Shown one piece after another: positions 11,401 to 19,967 of a stretch of DNA of 19,967 bases. The stretch's first letter is position 1. Every line of letters starts with the position of its first letter. This stretch comes from Ichthyophonus hoferi. Its lineage: Eukaryota > Opisthokonta > Ichthyosporea > Ichthyophonida > Ichthyophonidae. Both the position numbers and the translations under genes were made by a program. The stretch spans positions 28,253 to 48,219 of the forward strand of contig NAOQ01000049.1 in NCBI GenBank assembly GCA_002751075.1, in the 5' to 3' direction. The notes under the pieces were generated by a model. It was not told the origin of the DNA and searched no databases. It saw only the letters and a list, made by a program, of their open reading frames with translations.

Positions 11401-14319
11401 CTTCGGCTCTTCCCTAGGTACTTCCGTATTATATACATCTATTACTCATTACACCTCATCCATTTTCCTTCTAGCTCTTTCTCTCCTTGTAGACTCAAGC
11501 CTTAAGCATCTGCCACATTCTCATCGTTCTATTATCTCTCATATCCCCTTGTAGGCACCCTTATATACCTCCAAATCCCCTTTATATCTCTCTTCCCGGC
11601 CACCTCAGTCACTAAGTCCTTAAACTACCCAATGACTCCGCTTCCTACCCTCCACCCTTAATATACTTGACCAACGGAAGGAAACTATTACCGAGCATAA
11701 CATAGTTTGGGATGAAACACTGCCCGTTCGCCTGTCGGTAAATGTGCATCTAGCTGGTTGGTATTGAGTATGCCGACTAGCTCCGCCATGCTGGCCTCAC
11801 CCCCCTAGTTAGTCTCTTGGCTTGAGATGGACAGCCCTATAGTCTTAGGGTTAATAGATATACATGCATGAGATGGCAAGTATATAGAGTTGATGGGTGT
11901 AAACTAGCTAGTGCAAGCTAATGTAAACATACCCACTGGTGGTAGATGAAGCAACCTGCTCCCCTGGGGTACCTGTGGTATATATAGTGCGAGTCATTCC
12001 TGGGCCCTCTAGAACCTTCTATGGTCACTTAAATAGGGCAGTGGGGAGAGTGACTAACCTTCCAGAAATCGAGAGGTAGAATTAGATGAAAAGGCAACCA
12101 CAGGTAGATCAGAGGGGAGATGAATCTGGTAGAGACAGCTCCTACCCTCCTAGACCACCCAGCTCGTCAGCGCATGACATCTACTACCCAATCAGAGATG
12201 CCATTGGGTGGGTCTTCTTACCTCTCCCCATACCACCACAGTGTCCTCCTTCACGAATTCTCCCCCGATCCAGTTTCCTACATTAGATGCCTGTACGCAG
12301 CATACGAGCTGGAAGTCTCCTGCAGTGTACAGCTGTATGTGTGTCAGCCTGCCCCGTTCTACATGGTGTGTGCATTTTATAGCGGTTTACTTACTCTCCA
12401 GGCATCAGCGCACACCACCAGGAGCAGGGCACGAGTGAAGGGATTGACTGCAATACTACTGGGTCTCACCACACCCTCTAGGACTTGAATACGCAGTGGT
12501 TGCCAGAGGGGATCGTGACTGTCTTTCTGTCCAGCCCCACCGCATTAGCGAGTGATTATAAGAACAATAGTTTATGCTAACCCCGGCTGGTGCCATACCA
12601 ATGTACTGTCATGTAGCAGCTCCAGGGACCATAGCTTGAGTACCCCCTCTAGTGTGATGGTCAGCAGGGCCTCACTGTCTCCATCCGGTTGACGCTGAAT
12701 AGCCTCCATAGGAAAACAGCATAATGTGCTGGTCCAATCAGGCCGGGCTTCACAGCACAAAGTGCACATCACCTGCATAGCGCACAGGTGAGTGAACTAT
12801 TCCACCCTCCCACAGGATAGGGACATGCATCCCAGCTATCATAGACCAATACAATGGGTGAATCACCACATGCTAGGAGAGACCCACAGGGGTAAGCTGA
12901 GTCAAGACCAGGCCTAGCCAACCTACCTCTATCAGTGATCCATTTCTTTGTAATGCCTCGCCCCCTGTGGCTTGTCATTGCTATTGATCGCTACATGTCT
13001 TACACAACAATATCCGTTCCCTTCTGCAATTACTGTCCATTCTAACCTATCTGTGTCGTATTCACTTTTTTTCCTTATCAGTGCTAGATAAAAATGCAGT
13101 CACACACAGATTTCTTAACTGCCAACATGACCCTCTCACCTGCAGGCTTGTGGTTTCTAGCAGAATAATTTGGCTGTAGGTTCCCCAGCACACCAATTGT
13201 CTGTGTGATTCCATGGTCTGTGATTAGAGAGCGAGCTGTGTTAGCAGGCGCATGTGGAGATGTTAGGCCATAGCAGGCATAGAGCAGGGTGTACCTTGAT
13301 CTTGGAAGGACCCCGGGGGAGAGGCGACCCACTAACCAGACACCGTCCATCCTTGGTATCCCATAGCATTACAGCCCTAGAGTTATTATGTTAGGTAAGA
13401 TGGGGTTATATAAATATAAAGGTGGACCTTTCACCTTGTTTTTCAATACTTCTATTGTCATTATTGTATCTATTATAGAGTATAGTAAGTAGTCCAGATG
13501 TAGGGGGAGATGAGAGTGTTGTTGTGTATACAATAGGGAAAAACCTCGTGTTGCTGATCACAGGAGGTATTCCCTGCTTAGAACCCTGCAGGGCAGTGCG
13601 CCAATAGACTATACTACTCACCCATCGTCAGACACAGAAGCTAGTGCTTGGACATCAACACCCTCCCGTGTAACAACAACAGAGGCCAAAGATGTTACAG
13701 TAGAGGCATGGCCCAGGAGCAATATGTGGGGCTGCAACTGATATGTTTCTATGGGAGAGAGAGATACCGGTAAGCTCTGGCATAATACCATAGAGAAGCA
13801 TCGCAGCCCGACACGTAGGGGTATATATGTCCTATTGCCTTTAAGTGAGCCAATAGTACCTAGCGTTTATCTACCTTAACACTAAAATCTTTTATGGAAA
13901 GGAAATTCTTGCAAAGAGAGATGAAAAGACCTCACAGCCCCAAAGAAGCCCTACCATTATCTAATTCATAGGTCCACAGGCATATCTGCCCAGTAGAGGT
14001 CCCTGTGGCTATCACCCTCTGTATCTCACAACCCGTCAGTCACTTGACGCTGTGCACAATATTAAAAAGATCTTCAAGTACTAATGGTCAAATATTGAAT
14101 ATGCAATTATGCCATGATTCTCTTTCTCAAATGATCTACTTGACTATGCCCATGTGCCCATGCACATTAGGTTTATTGTAAATTAGAATGAAAAAGAAAT
14201 AGAGGGAGGAGGCGTAGATGGTGTCTAATGACCTGTTCTGTTGTTACATGCACGGCTGTCACATGGTGATGGGGTAAATGAGAGCCCCATAGGGCTATTG
14301 GTACCACTAGTGGTGGCAT
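5390..14319 (-). CDS. WDR7: WDR7 homologue (rabconnectin-3 beta), complete, 34 exons
   Basis: Thirty-four exons with GT..AG borders and compatible phases give 3723 bases, 1240 residues plus TAA. WDR7 with DMXL1/2 forms the rabconnectin-3 (RAVE-like) complex, which promotes V-ATPase assembly on endosomes and synaptic vesicles. The N-terminal propeller lies in about residues 1-460, further WD repeats at 500-660, an alpha-helical middle at about 700-1105, and the last WD repeats at about 1110-1240. Hallmarks are LVVPIALWG at the start, TSTGQICLW, MLWDTKDGRC, VANDHSVGIYSL, GHGGHMSFMLP and LAVGSSVGLIVLYD. The product is about 250 residues shorter than human, chiefly in linkers. The ATG at 14319 is the first in frame after an upstream stop, and the start aligns with the human protein. 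Vertebrates also have the paralogue WDR72, so this may be the single ancestral WDR7/72 gene. Individual exons are listed in the block entries. Confidence 0.94.
5914..5997 (-). other. WDR7 intron 32: 84 bases, stop-free and in frame (exitron-like)
   Basis: This intron has a GTATGC donor and a GGCAG acceptor, is 28 codons long, begins at phase 0 and contains no stop in the coding frame. Retention would insert 28 residues between DLKTARRCQ and EIESNQADI, at the loop between two WD strands, without disturbing the downstream frame. Homology shows that the spliced form is the conserved one. Whether the retained form is made is unknown. Confidence 0.6.
8525..10635 (-). other. WDR7: WDR7 exons 15-25: second WD block and start of the helical middle
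   Basis: Exons: 10635-10468, 10388-10288, 10195-10095, 10024-9921, 9671-9612, 9443-9380, 9306-9255, 9188-9105, 9029-8914, 8825-8765, 8692-8525. Matches to WDR7 are AGHTARITCLLYPQD and LLSGSADFTIRVWNIRSG (exon 15), VCS/VANDHSVGIYSL across the exon 16/17 junction, TTDGAIYIWQLGTGHLDR (exon 18), LNDSDPPLE/VLLLDVKRIV (exons 21/22), LLPWGLNAELD (exon 23), HGGHMSFMLP (exon 24), and RQLARYFTYTLPTLLP (exon 25). Exon 19 (FSTALVGVWDNPKYLAS) is weakly conserved and rests mainly on phase and splice sites. Introns are 66-249 bases. The acidic linker of vertebrate WDR7 after the LLLDV segment is much shorter here. Confidence 0.85.
10702..14319 (-). other. WDR7: WDR7 exons 1-14: N-terminal WD40 propeller
   Basis: Exons, 5' to 3' on the - strand: 14319-14233, 14018-13955, 13748-13622, 13376-13295, 13217-13140, 12772-12582, 12518-12395, 12332-12222, 12149-12059, 12018-11933, 11804-11692, 11320-11208, 11011-10902, 10819-10702. 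Matches to animal WDR7 include HILLLGHASTVTSL (exon 3), EARPDWTSTL and GVLKLWSL (exon 6), NPFTRALLLVVCADAWR (exon 7), AGDFQLVCC and GGEFVKEDTVVVWGE (exon 8), ASADEFGVVRVWNLP (exon 12) and DHVTASILVENTSL (exon 13). The least certain borders are the exon 4 donor, exon 5, and the exon 10/11 junction, chosen because all phases then close. Intron 5 (12773-13139) holds an exon-like cassette. Intron 11 (11321-11691) shows nothing further. Confidence 0.82.
12814..12945 (-). other. Exon-like cassette inside WDR7 intron 5 (possible alternative exon)
   Basis: Read on the - strand from an AG acceptor (exon start at 12945) to a CCT|GTGGGA donor (last base 12814), this gives 44 codons with no stop, phase 0 at both ends. 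The segment GSLLACGDSPIVLVYDSWD has the strand pattern of a WD blade. It resembles the WDR7 region that constitutive exon 5 also encodes (QLVCWGTYSQIILLETTSLQ); the human counterpart reads [20 protein letters not shown]. Either segment could join exon 6. An internal stretch 12897-12926 (GTAGGT..CTCAG, 30 bases) is also stop-free. It may be an alternative exon, a decayed exon duplicate, or chance. Confidence 0.4.
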
Positions 14320-15013
14320 AGAGTCAAGGCTAAGGTGCAACGCCCCTTCTTCATAGGCCTATATGCCAGTTAGCCGATAGACGGGGCAAGTGTAGCTTTG
14401 TATTAGTTAGAAATAAAATATGCCAATATTTTAATACAATAAACTGTAGTTGCACACGACACTAAAGCTAATCGGAGAACCCTTAAGCTGGGTAAAACCA
14501 CTTGTGCGCAATATATATTGTACACAGGTAATTTATATAATATGTTAAAGTAGTATGCTAGGCACCTATCTGTTTATTTTTCTCTGTATTTTTTACAATC
14601 TCGCACACTATTGGTTACCATTGACTGAGCCACCTTCCATTTTGCCATTTTATGAATCTAATCTCAATCCTATCCTTAATCTCATTAATCTGTGATTAAA
14701 CTACAAATATTTACAAAGTGGTAAAATTTAAATAAACCCAAGCTGCCAAAGCTTTACATTGTCCACAAATCATAACAACATTAGGATGGTACAAGGTATT
14801 TGTTTTATTTACACAAACCATAACATACATTATTTGATACAAGGCACGTTGTTATTTACACCTCTTAGGCGCTTGGACACAGAATAAAAGTATGCAAATT
14901 ATACCAGAGGAGGCATAAATGGAATATGTGAACCAACGTGTCAGACAAACTGAACATATTTTTTGGAGAAAGTACCAGTACTGTTTCATAGCCAGGCTGT
15001 CTACTCCGCTAGG
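14320..15013. promoter_or_regulatory. Divergent (bidirectional) promoter region of WDR7 and the SNX13-like gene
   Basis: The start codons of two head-to-head genes lie 694 bases apart, so both promoters and 5' UTRs must fall here or be shared. Visible elements are ATTGG at 14610-14614 (a CCAAT box on the - strand), GCCATTTT near 14643-14650 (an AAAATGGC, YY1-like core on the - strand), and a GATTAA/TTAATC cluster at 14676-14701. The middle is strongly AT-rich. No tRNA or additional conserved exon was seen. Bidirectional activity is inferred from geometry only. Confidence 0.6.
14676..14701. promoter_or_regulatory. Clustered TTAATC/GATTAA motif
   Basis: TTAATC occurs at 14676-14681 and 14685-14690, and GATTAA at 14694-14699. 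The segment contains ATTAATCTG and GATTAAAC, both of which also occur upstream of NKAP (3091-3099 and 3121-3128). The core TAATC/GATTA fits binding sites of OTX/PITX-type (K50) homeodomain factors. That assignment is inference from the core sequence. Confidence 0.35.
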
Positions 15014-17595
15014 ATGTTTCAAACAAGGTCTTGGAATTTAGTATACATAGTCTGGGCTAGTATTATTGCCAGCTGCTACCTATGGTACCCGTGGATACTG
15101 GGTGAGGACTACCAACAAATAGTTTTTCTGGATCTTTTGTCGACATTCTTGTTTTTATACGGTACCATCCTAGGGTGTAGGGTTTATAGGTAAGTTGACC
15201 TTTACTGACGCTGTAGCATTGACTACTATTCTGGTTAAGCCCTGCGATCTGGTCTGGTTATTAGCTTTATGACTTACCCTGACCTGTTCCAAAGTATTTA
15301 GTTTCCTTATTTTGAAGATTGTATAACTAGCCTACTGTAAAATTATCCTGGCGATTAAACAGTTTTAACATCAAGCAAGGTGTGAGACTTACTTTGCAAT
15401 AAATAAGGGGCTATACACAGCGATTCTTTTGTGCCTATAGCAGGAAGAATTACCTTATTTTTGCGGTACCATTATGATCGCTCTTTAAAATTCTATTGTC
15501 AAGCTTGAAAGTAGCATCTTAGAAGGAGAATACTCGGCTACTAAGAGGGGTTTCTGGAGTTTAAGAGATTAGAATTATAAATATTTTTGGTGCACAGGGC
15601 GCTTCAAATTGTGTTTGGGACACGACATTGCTATGGAGATCCTCAGCACTTAAATACAGGGCTTCCACACATATTGAAAGCTATACAAAAAGAGTCTGTT
15701 GTGAACCCGAAGAAGGATACCCTTATCACAGGGTCTAAACTTATGGATGATGAACTCCGCCAGGTAGGGTGATGTGGGTCCTTGAGAGGAGGAGGAGGGG
15801 GCGGAGTGGGGTGTATTATTGATAGGTGGAGATAGGAATAGGTTAGTATGGACCATTTTATGATTTATTATGTACTACATCCAGTATTGAACTGGTCAGC
15901 ATGTTACTGTAACGTGTCAGTGTTTTATTCTTTGTCGCCAGTAGTTAATAGTAATCTTCAGAGGCTGTCAAGGAGAGATAAGGTGGGGGGTAGTGTAGAG
16001 GTGACTCTACACATGGTTAAATATACTAATATACCCGCTATAATATACATCATTCTAATGAATAAATACCATTGACGTACGGGTATGGGTGATGTAGGTC
16101 ATAAAGCTAGTACTCAGGGACTACATGCAGGAGTTTTGGCTGCCTTACATCACTAAAGAACCAACATGTAGTCCTAAAGTAAGCAACAAGGGGCCCGGGT
16201 CAGAGGTGAATAACCCATATGCTCATATACTAACTATAGGTCAGGCAGAGGACATGTTGCAACAGATTTTAGCGCAATTGGCTAATTATGTTAAGGAGGT
16301 AAGAGCACCATTATCCATTATCCCATGGTTGCCCTAGGCATGGTTCTAATTGGTTAAAACCTGCAGGTGGATGCAGTGGCCCTTCTTACTGGTCCAGCAA
16401 CCGATGTCTTCCTTTCACATTTACACTTTTATCGCCAAGTATGTATATCCTCCTATTGGCTGTATTTAGTGGACAAATAGGAACTCTTTAACATCGATTA
16501 TACGCCTAGGCCTTTGGTCGAGCCCGCACCACTCTGAAGGAATCCCCTCCTACACTCGAGGAAGAAGAAAGGAGAAACCTAATGAATCAGGAGCTGGTAG
16601 GGTGTGACCTTCTGATACCGGGCTATTGAGAGTAGTCACGTGCATGTTTCTATGGCAATTAGAGGGGCTTTATAGTAATATTATGATATTATGGACAGGG
16701 ACCAACCAGTCCCCTTGTCGCTTCATGATACTAACCTAGCAGGCTCCTTATCCTCATCCAGGTCTTGAACTTCCTTCAGTTGGAAGGATCCCACCGGTTT
16801 CTGACCGATGAGGATGGCAAAGTAAAGGAAGATGCATACCTACGGGAGCTGTGTGAACTGTTTCTCTTTGCTGTCCTACCCAACGATAGTTTCAGGTAAG
16901 TGTTGACCAGTGAGTAGTCGCTATATCATGATTTTGTTTTTTTGATTAACCAATAGAGTAGAAATTGTTTATTGGATGTTATAAGTGCCCACAGTTGTGT
17001 ATGTTACACGGCATAGCAGACTGAGATGGCACTCAAATCTATTCTAACCCGTATCCAATTCAGGAACACTGCACTACGCTACATGTTTCGAGAGGTCCTG
17101 GCCGTCAGGATACTTCAACCATCCACGGATCGCCTATGTGACCCAGACTTTATCAACCAGACACTGGAATGGTTGGTGAGTGTTGGCTGGCAGGTCAGGG
17201 GAGGGTGGTATGACATAGACACTACAACTGGTGACTATCATTGTACCATCATGAAGGAATAGATAGATAGATGACTAACTGTCTCTGCTGCAGCTCCAAT
17301 CTGAAGCTCAGTCATTCCCAAGGTTTCTACGGACTATTGACACTTGCAATGACATAGCTGATGTGAAGTTTATGCATAGGTATACCAATTATAGATAGTA
17401 CCTGTATGTATATAGGGCATGTATATCTTGTTGTACTTCCCTCGGCCCTTCTATAGATACTAAAGTAGGCTATGCAAATGTGCATCTAATGGGTGGATGA
17501 CCTGTATTTGCAGCAAGGTGATTAAAGCCATTCACAAATTAAACAACCAGATCAAAGACATGCACAGGGCGCGCCATCGCGGGGTTGACCAACAG
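15014..17595 (+). other. SNX13: SNX13-like exons 1-9: membrane anchor and PXA domain
   Basis: Exons: 15014-15189, 15598-15763, 16098-16298, 16367-16438, 16510-16596, 16762-16895, 17064-17175, 17294-17379, 17514-17595. All have GT..AG borders with matching phases. Exon 1 carries YIVWASIIASCYLWYPWIL and IVFLDLLSTFLFLYGTILG. The exon 2/3 junction gives LMDDELRQ/VIKLVLRDYMQEFW, matching the SNX13 PXA start (IIDEPLQQVIQFSLRDYVQYW). Exons 6-8 hold the most conserved PXA residues. Exon 9 (KVIKAIHKLNNQIKDM) is helical. Introns 1 (15190-15597) and 2 (15764-16097) exceed 300 bases and show no other gene; intron 1 contains a GCGATTAAAC word at 15351-15360. Confidence 0.85.
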
Positions 17596-19917
17596 GTAAG
17601 GGGAGGGGTGACGTAATATATCTGGCATATCTACCACCTGGTGCATACAGGACCAATGAAAGAAGGGGTGTATATTTATATATTATAAGTCATCTAAACA
17701 TTGGCCATCTCTAGGGGAGACAGGAATATGTAGGAAATAGATTTAGCTCATTTCATACGTGCACGGCAGGTAGGCGTTTGGGTGTGTTATATACTGACTC
17801 TCTAGTGAAAACCACTCCTTTTCTGGTCTAGGTATCATCAATAAGCGTACACAGTAATGAGGTGGTGGGTGGTGCTGGTGGTTTGATTGGCTGTAATACC
17901 TCCGGATTGGAGTACACACCAATAGCGTCAGGGTTGGGAAGAGAGGAAACCAAGGGAATGTCCATCATGAATCTTACTCAACGACTGAACCGATTGAAGC
18001 AGGCTGATACTAGGTGTAGGGTAAGGATATGTACGCGTGGCTGAATAGATATGGGGTGAGAGGGATGAGACGGTCACGTGGGTGAGAGGCTAGGTGCCTG
18101 ATGATATGACCATCATTCCATCAGAAACAACTACAGTATCTTAAGAAGAAAAGCGGCATGAACATACCTTCCCTGGGACCAGGACTGGGCTGGGACACAT
18201 TGCTTATGGAGGAAACAGAATCTGAGGGTGGGGCTGATCGTCGGGCAGAGGGTCATGTCTCTCCCTCCCCTCCCTCCCCTGATCTAGGCGATAATGACGA
18301 TAGCATCAAGGTAGAGGATGATGATGTAGGGGAAGGCTTGGATGACCCTGATAGAGGGTGGGGCCGCCATGCCAAGCTAGGTGACGTGCTATTGAATGAC
18401 GTCATGTGTTCTGCTTTCACCGCCTTTGTCCAAGGTGACCCTTTGGCAGTCCAGGCCCTGCAAGTGTGGCAAGTGATTGAGGATTTCCGCGCTCAGATCT
18501 CAACCAATGCAATGGTACGTGATGGGTTGGTTGGGGAGAGGTTGTCATTTGTTCACGATATTACCATTCTATAAGGTTGTATCTTGAACGGGAAATTTAT
18601 TCGATCCTACAGGTTCCAAAATGATCTGTTATATATATATATATATATTATAAAATGACATGTGTCTGTAGCCCCCTAGACATCTTTGTAGCGCTATTGC
18701 TTTTTCCATGTGGTATATGCATGCTATCATTTTGGAGGGTGATATGAATGGACTGATGGTTTACTAAAGGATAATGGCCAGTGTTACTATTGGTGACTTG
18801 ACTGGTCGATTGGTTTGGAAGAGGTGCGAGCAGTGCTGACTGTACCTTGCTATTTATCCTAATGATCATTACAGAGTTACCCTGACAACGTTCAGTTAGT
18901 GGTCCACATACTCCATGCTGTATAATGAACCATATGTTATACTGGTACATTATTTAGGACACATTAGTGTGGGGATCAAGGGTTATTAGTGATGATGTGG
19001 CTGTTATTAGTATCAATAATATGATATTTCTTAATCTATTACTTAAATGAGATGAGGGTATTGGATATGGAGTGTGTATGATTAGTAACCATACAGTAGT
19101 CAGACAAGGAGGACCTAAAGGCAACAACTGAGATGGTCAGGAGGCACCTACACGGACCTATCCTCGACATTCTTAGTCCTGAAAGCGTAGAGGGAACCAT
19201 GAAGGCCACCCACCAGGGCCTGACGAGTGGTATCTTTATTCAGATCCAGGTACTCCCCCTTATTAGTTAATCTATAAGGTCTTCTTGTCTCCCCACCTTT
19301 ATTATACTCACTCCCAAAGATCACGTTTAGGTGTGCTAAGTGATGCTTACAGAGCTTATATCTTTCTAAATGTATATGTATTGAGAATAATTGTGTTTTC
19401 TTTCAATTATATTCGACCAAACACACATATATCCTTTGCACAAATAGTATATATTGACTGATTCAAACACACAGCAAGAGCTCTTTGACTACCTGGAGGT
19501 GCATGTTTATCCACTCTTCCTCCGGTCGCCAAGCTTTGATGGGTAGATGATTTTCTTTACTTGTATATGGATACCACTAGCGCTCTACTAACTAGCCTGT
19601 ATCTAGGTCCACATGTAAAGACACCATCTGCCTGGACCAGCCGGTAGAGGTGGAGGCCCTCGACTCACCCTTTTCCCCGAGAGGTAAGCCCGTGCTGTCA
19701 CCCCCACTCCTAGATAGCCGTACACCTTCAGCTGAGCACAGCGGTAGGCGGGACAATTGGTCACAAGGCTCTCTTTCGGCACGAATACCGAGAGGGAGTG
19801 ACTCCTTGCGAAGGAATGATACCTTAGTGTGGAAGGTTCAGATGCTTAACATAGAGCAAGTCGTGAATGAAGATGGTTACCTCACTGTGTATTACCTATT
19901 ACGGGTCACCCGCACAG
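15014..19917 (+). CDS. SNX13: SNX13-like sorting nexin (PXA-RGS-PX), 3' end outside the window
   Basis: Fourteen exons are in view (2224 coding bases, 741 codons). An N-terminal pair of hydrophobic segments (about residues 8-28 and 33-55) is followed by a PXA domain (about 105-350), a low-complexity linker, an RGS domain (about 519-638), and the first strands of PX from about 712. YLRELCELFLFAVLP and RYMFREVLAVRILQP..DPDFINQ align with human SNX13 (YLRDLCEL, RYFVREILARGILLP, DPDYINQ), more closely than with SNX14 or SNX25. Family knowledge: SNX13 is an ER-anchored protein at contacts with endosomes, lysosomes and lipid droplets that acts in lipid and cholesterol export, and its RGS domain was reported to act on G-alpha-s. 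The start is the ATG at 15014; the upstream extension of this frame to 14963 has no ATG. The rest of PX and the nexin C-terminal domain lie beyond the window. Confidence 0.88.
18515..19099 (+). other. Longest SNX13-like intron (585 bases)
   Basis: It separates RGS exons 11 and 12 and is several times longer than most introns here. The donor is GTACGT and the acceptor CAGTAG. Joining the exons gives a continuous RGS helix set, so no missing exon is required. It contains an AT dinucleotide run and a short frame on the other strand (about 18648-18950) with no recognisable domain. Confidence 0.7.
18630..18648. repeat. AT dinucleotide microsatellite
   Basis: About nine uninterrupted AT units within an SNX13-like intron. 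Length is likely polymorphic. Confidence 0.9.
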
Positions 19918-19931
19918 GTCAGGCAGGCGGT

Positions 19932-19963
19932 GGGGTTGGGTGGGGTGGGGTGTGGGGGGGGGG
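19932..19963 (+). repeat. G-rich tract with quadruplex potential
   Basis: Runs of 4, 3, 4, 4 and 10 guanines are separated by one- to three-base loops, just downstream of the donor of the last SNX13-like exon in view. This satisfies the usual G-quadruplex pattern on the coding strand. The ten-G run ends close to the window edge, so its length could also reflect sequencing uncertainty. Confidence 0.75.
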
Positions 19964-19967
19964 ATGG

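Larger units (their letters stand above)
17832..19917 (+). other. SNX13: SNX13-like exons 10-14: linker, RGS domain and start of PX
   Basis: Exons: 17832-18020, 18125-18514, 19100-19249, 19475-19542, 19607-19917 (donor GTCAGG). Exon 10 and the first half of exon 11 are poorly conserved, with an acidic patch (KVEDDDVGE). The RGS domain starts at KLGDVLLNDVMCSAFTAF (exon 11) with ALQVWQVIEDFRAQI, continues through exon 12 (EMVRRHLHGPILDIL), and ends in exon 13 (LFDYLEVHVYPLFLRSPSF). Exon 14 has a Ser-rich linker and then VWKVQMLNIEQVVNED and YLTVYYLLRVTRTG, the expected first PX strands. Within exon 14 a GTAAGC..TTCAG segment at 19684-19731 could be an optional intron. Confidence 0.8.

Noticed and set aside
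12120-12488. 122-codon + strand open frame
   Set aside because: It is antisense to WDR7 exons 7-9, which have strong homology on the - strand.
13084-13350. 88-codon - strand frame running through WDR7 exons 4-5
   Set aside because: It is in a different frame from the WDR7 reading. A version splicing into this frame was considered, but the alternative frame of exon 5 (QLVCWGTYSQIILL) matches WDR7 far better.
14963-15013. Upstream extension of SNX13-like exon 1
   Set aside because: It begins with TTG rather than ATG. The first in-frame ATG, at 15014, precedes the membrane segments directly, as expected for the family.
17258-17275. Short GATA repeat in an SNX13-like intron
   Set aside because: Only about three units; too short to be notable.
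17715-17769. Possible extra SNX13-like exon (GGGAGACAG..GGCAG)
   Set aside because: It has an acceptor and a donor, but its length of 55 would break the frame, while exons ending at 17595 and starting at 17832 join in phase 0.

Overview
The window is animal nuclear DNA carrying three conserved eukaryotic protein genes: an intronless NKAP on the + strand, a complete intron-rich WDR7 (rabconnectin-3 beta) on the - strand, and the 5' part of an SNX13-type sorting nexin on the + strand. Most introns are only 40-250 bases, with GT..AG borders throughout, genes are tightly packed and the DNA is AT-rich. This points to an early-branching metazoan with a compact genome, most likely a sponge; that assignment is inference. 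No bacterial operon, virus-like element, CRISPR array, rRNA or tRNA was recognised.

Layout. 1-3047: very AT-rich with no supportable gene. 3048-3315: short upstream region of NKAP. 3316-4353: NKAP in one exon, 345 residues. 4354-5389: convergent 3' intergenic DNA with an AT-rich inverted repeat. 14319 down to 5390: WDR7. I reconstructed 34 exons by hand from homology, splice borders and phase. They total 3723 bases with the stop and give a 1240-residue product (human WDR7 is about 1490). 14320-15013: a divergent, probably bidirectional, promoter between WDR7 and the sorting nexin. 15014-19917 and beyond: SNX13-like gene, 14 exons in view, covering the N-terminal membrane segments, the PXA domain, the RGS domain and the start of PX; the rest lies outside the window.

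The genes are not one pathway, though two act on endomembranes: WDR7 is a partner of the V-ATPase on endosomes and synaptic vesicles, and SNX13 is an ER/lipid-droplet/endosome protein. NKAP is a nuclear RNA-processing and transcription factor. The observations most worth a second look are a hidden exon-like cassette in a WDR7 intron that mimics the neighbouring exon, a stop-free multiple-of-three WDR7 intron, a possible optional 48-base intron in SNX13, a 40-base WDR7 intron, a GATTAA/TTAATC motif cluster shared by both promoter regions, and the intronless state of NKAP.
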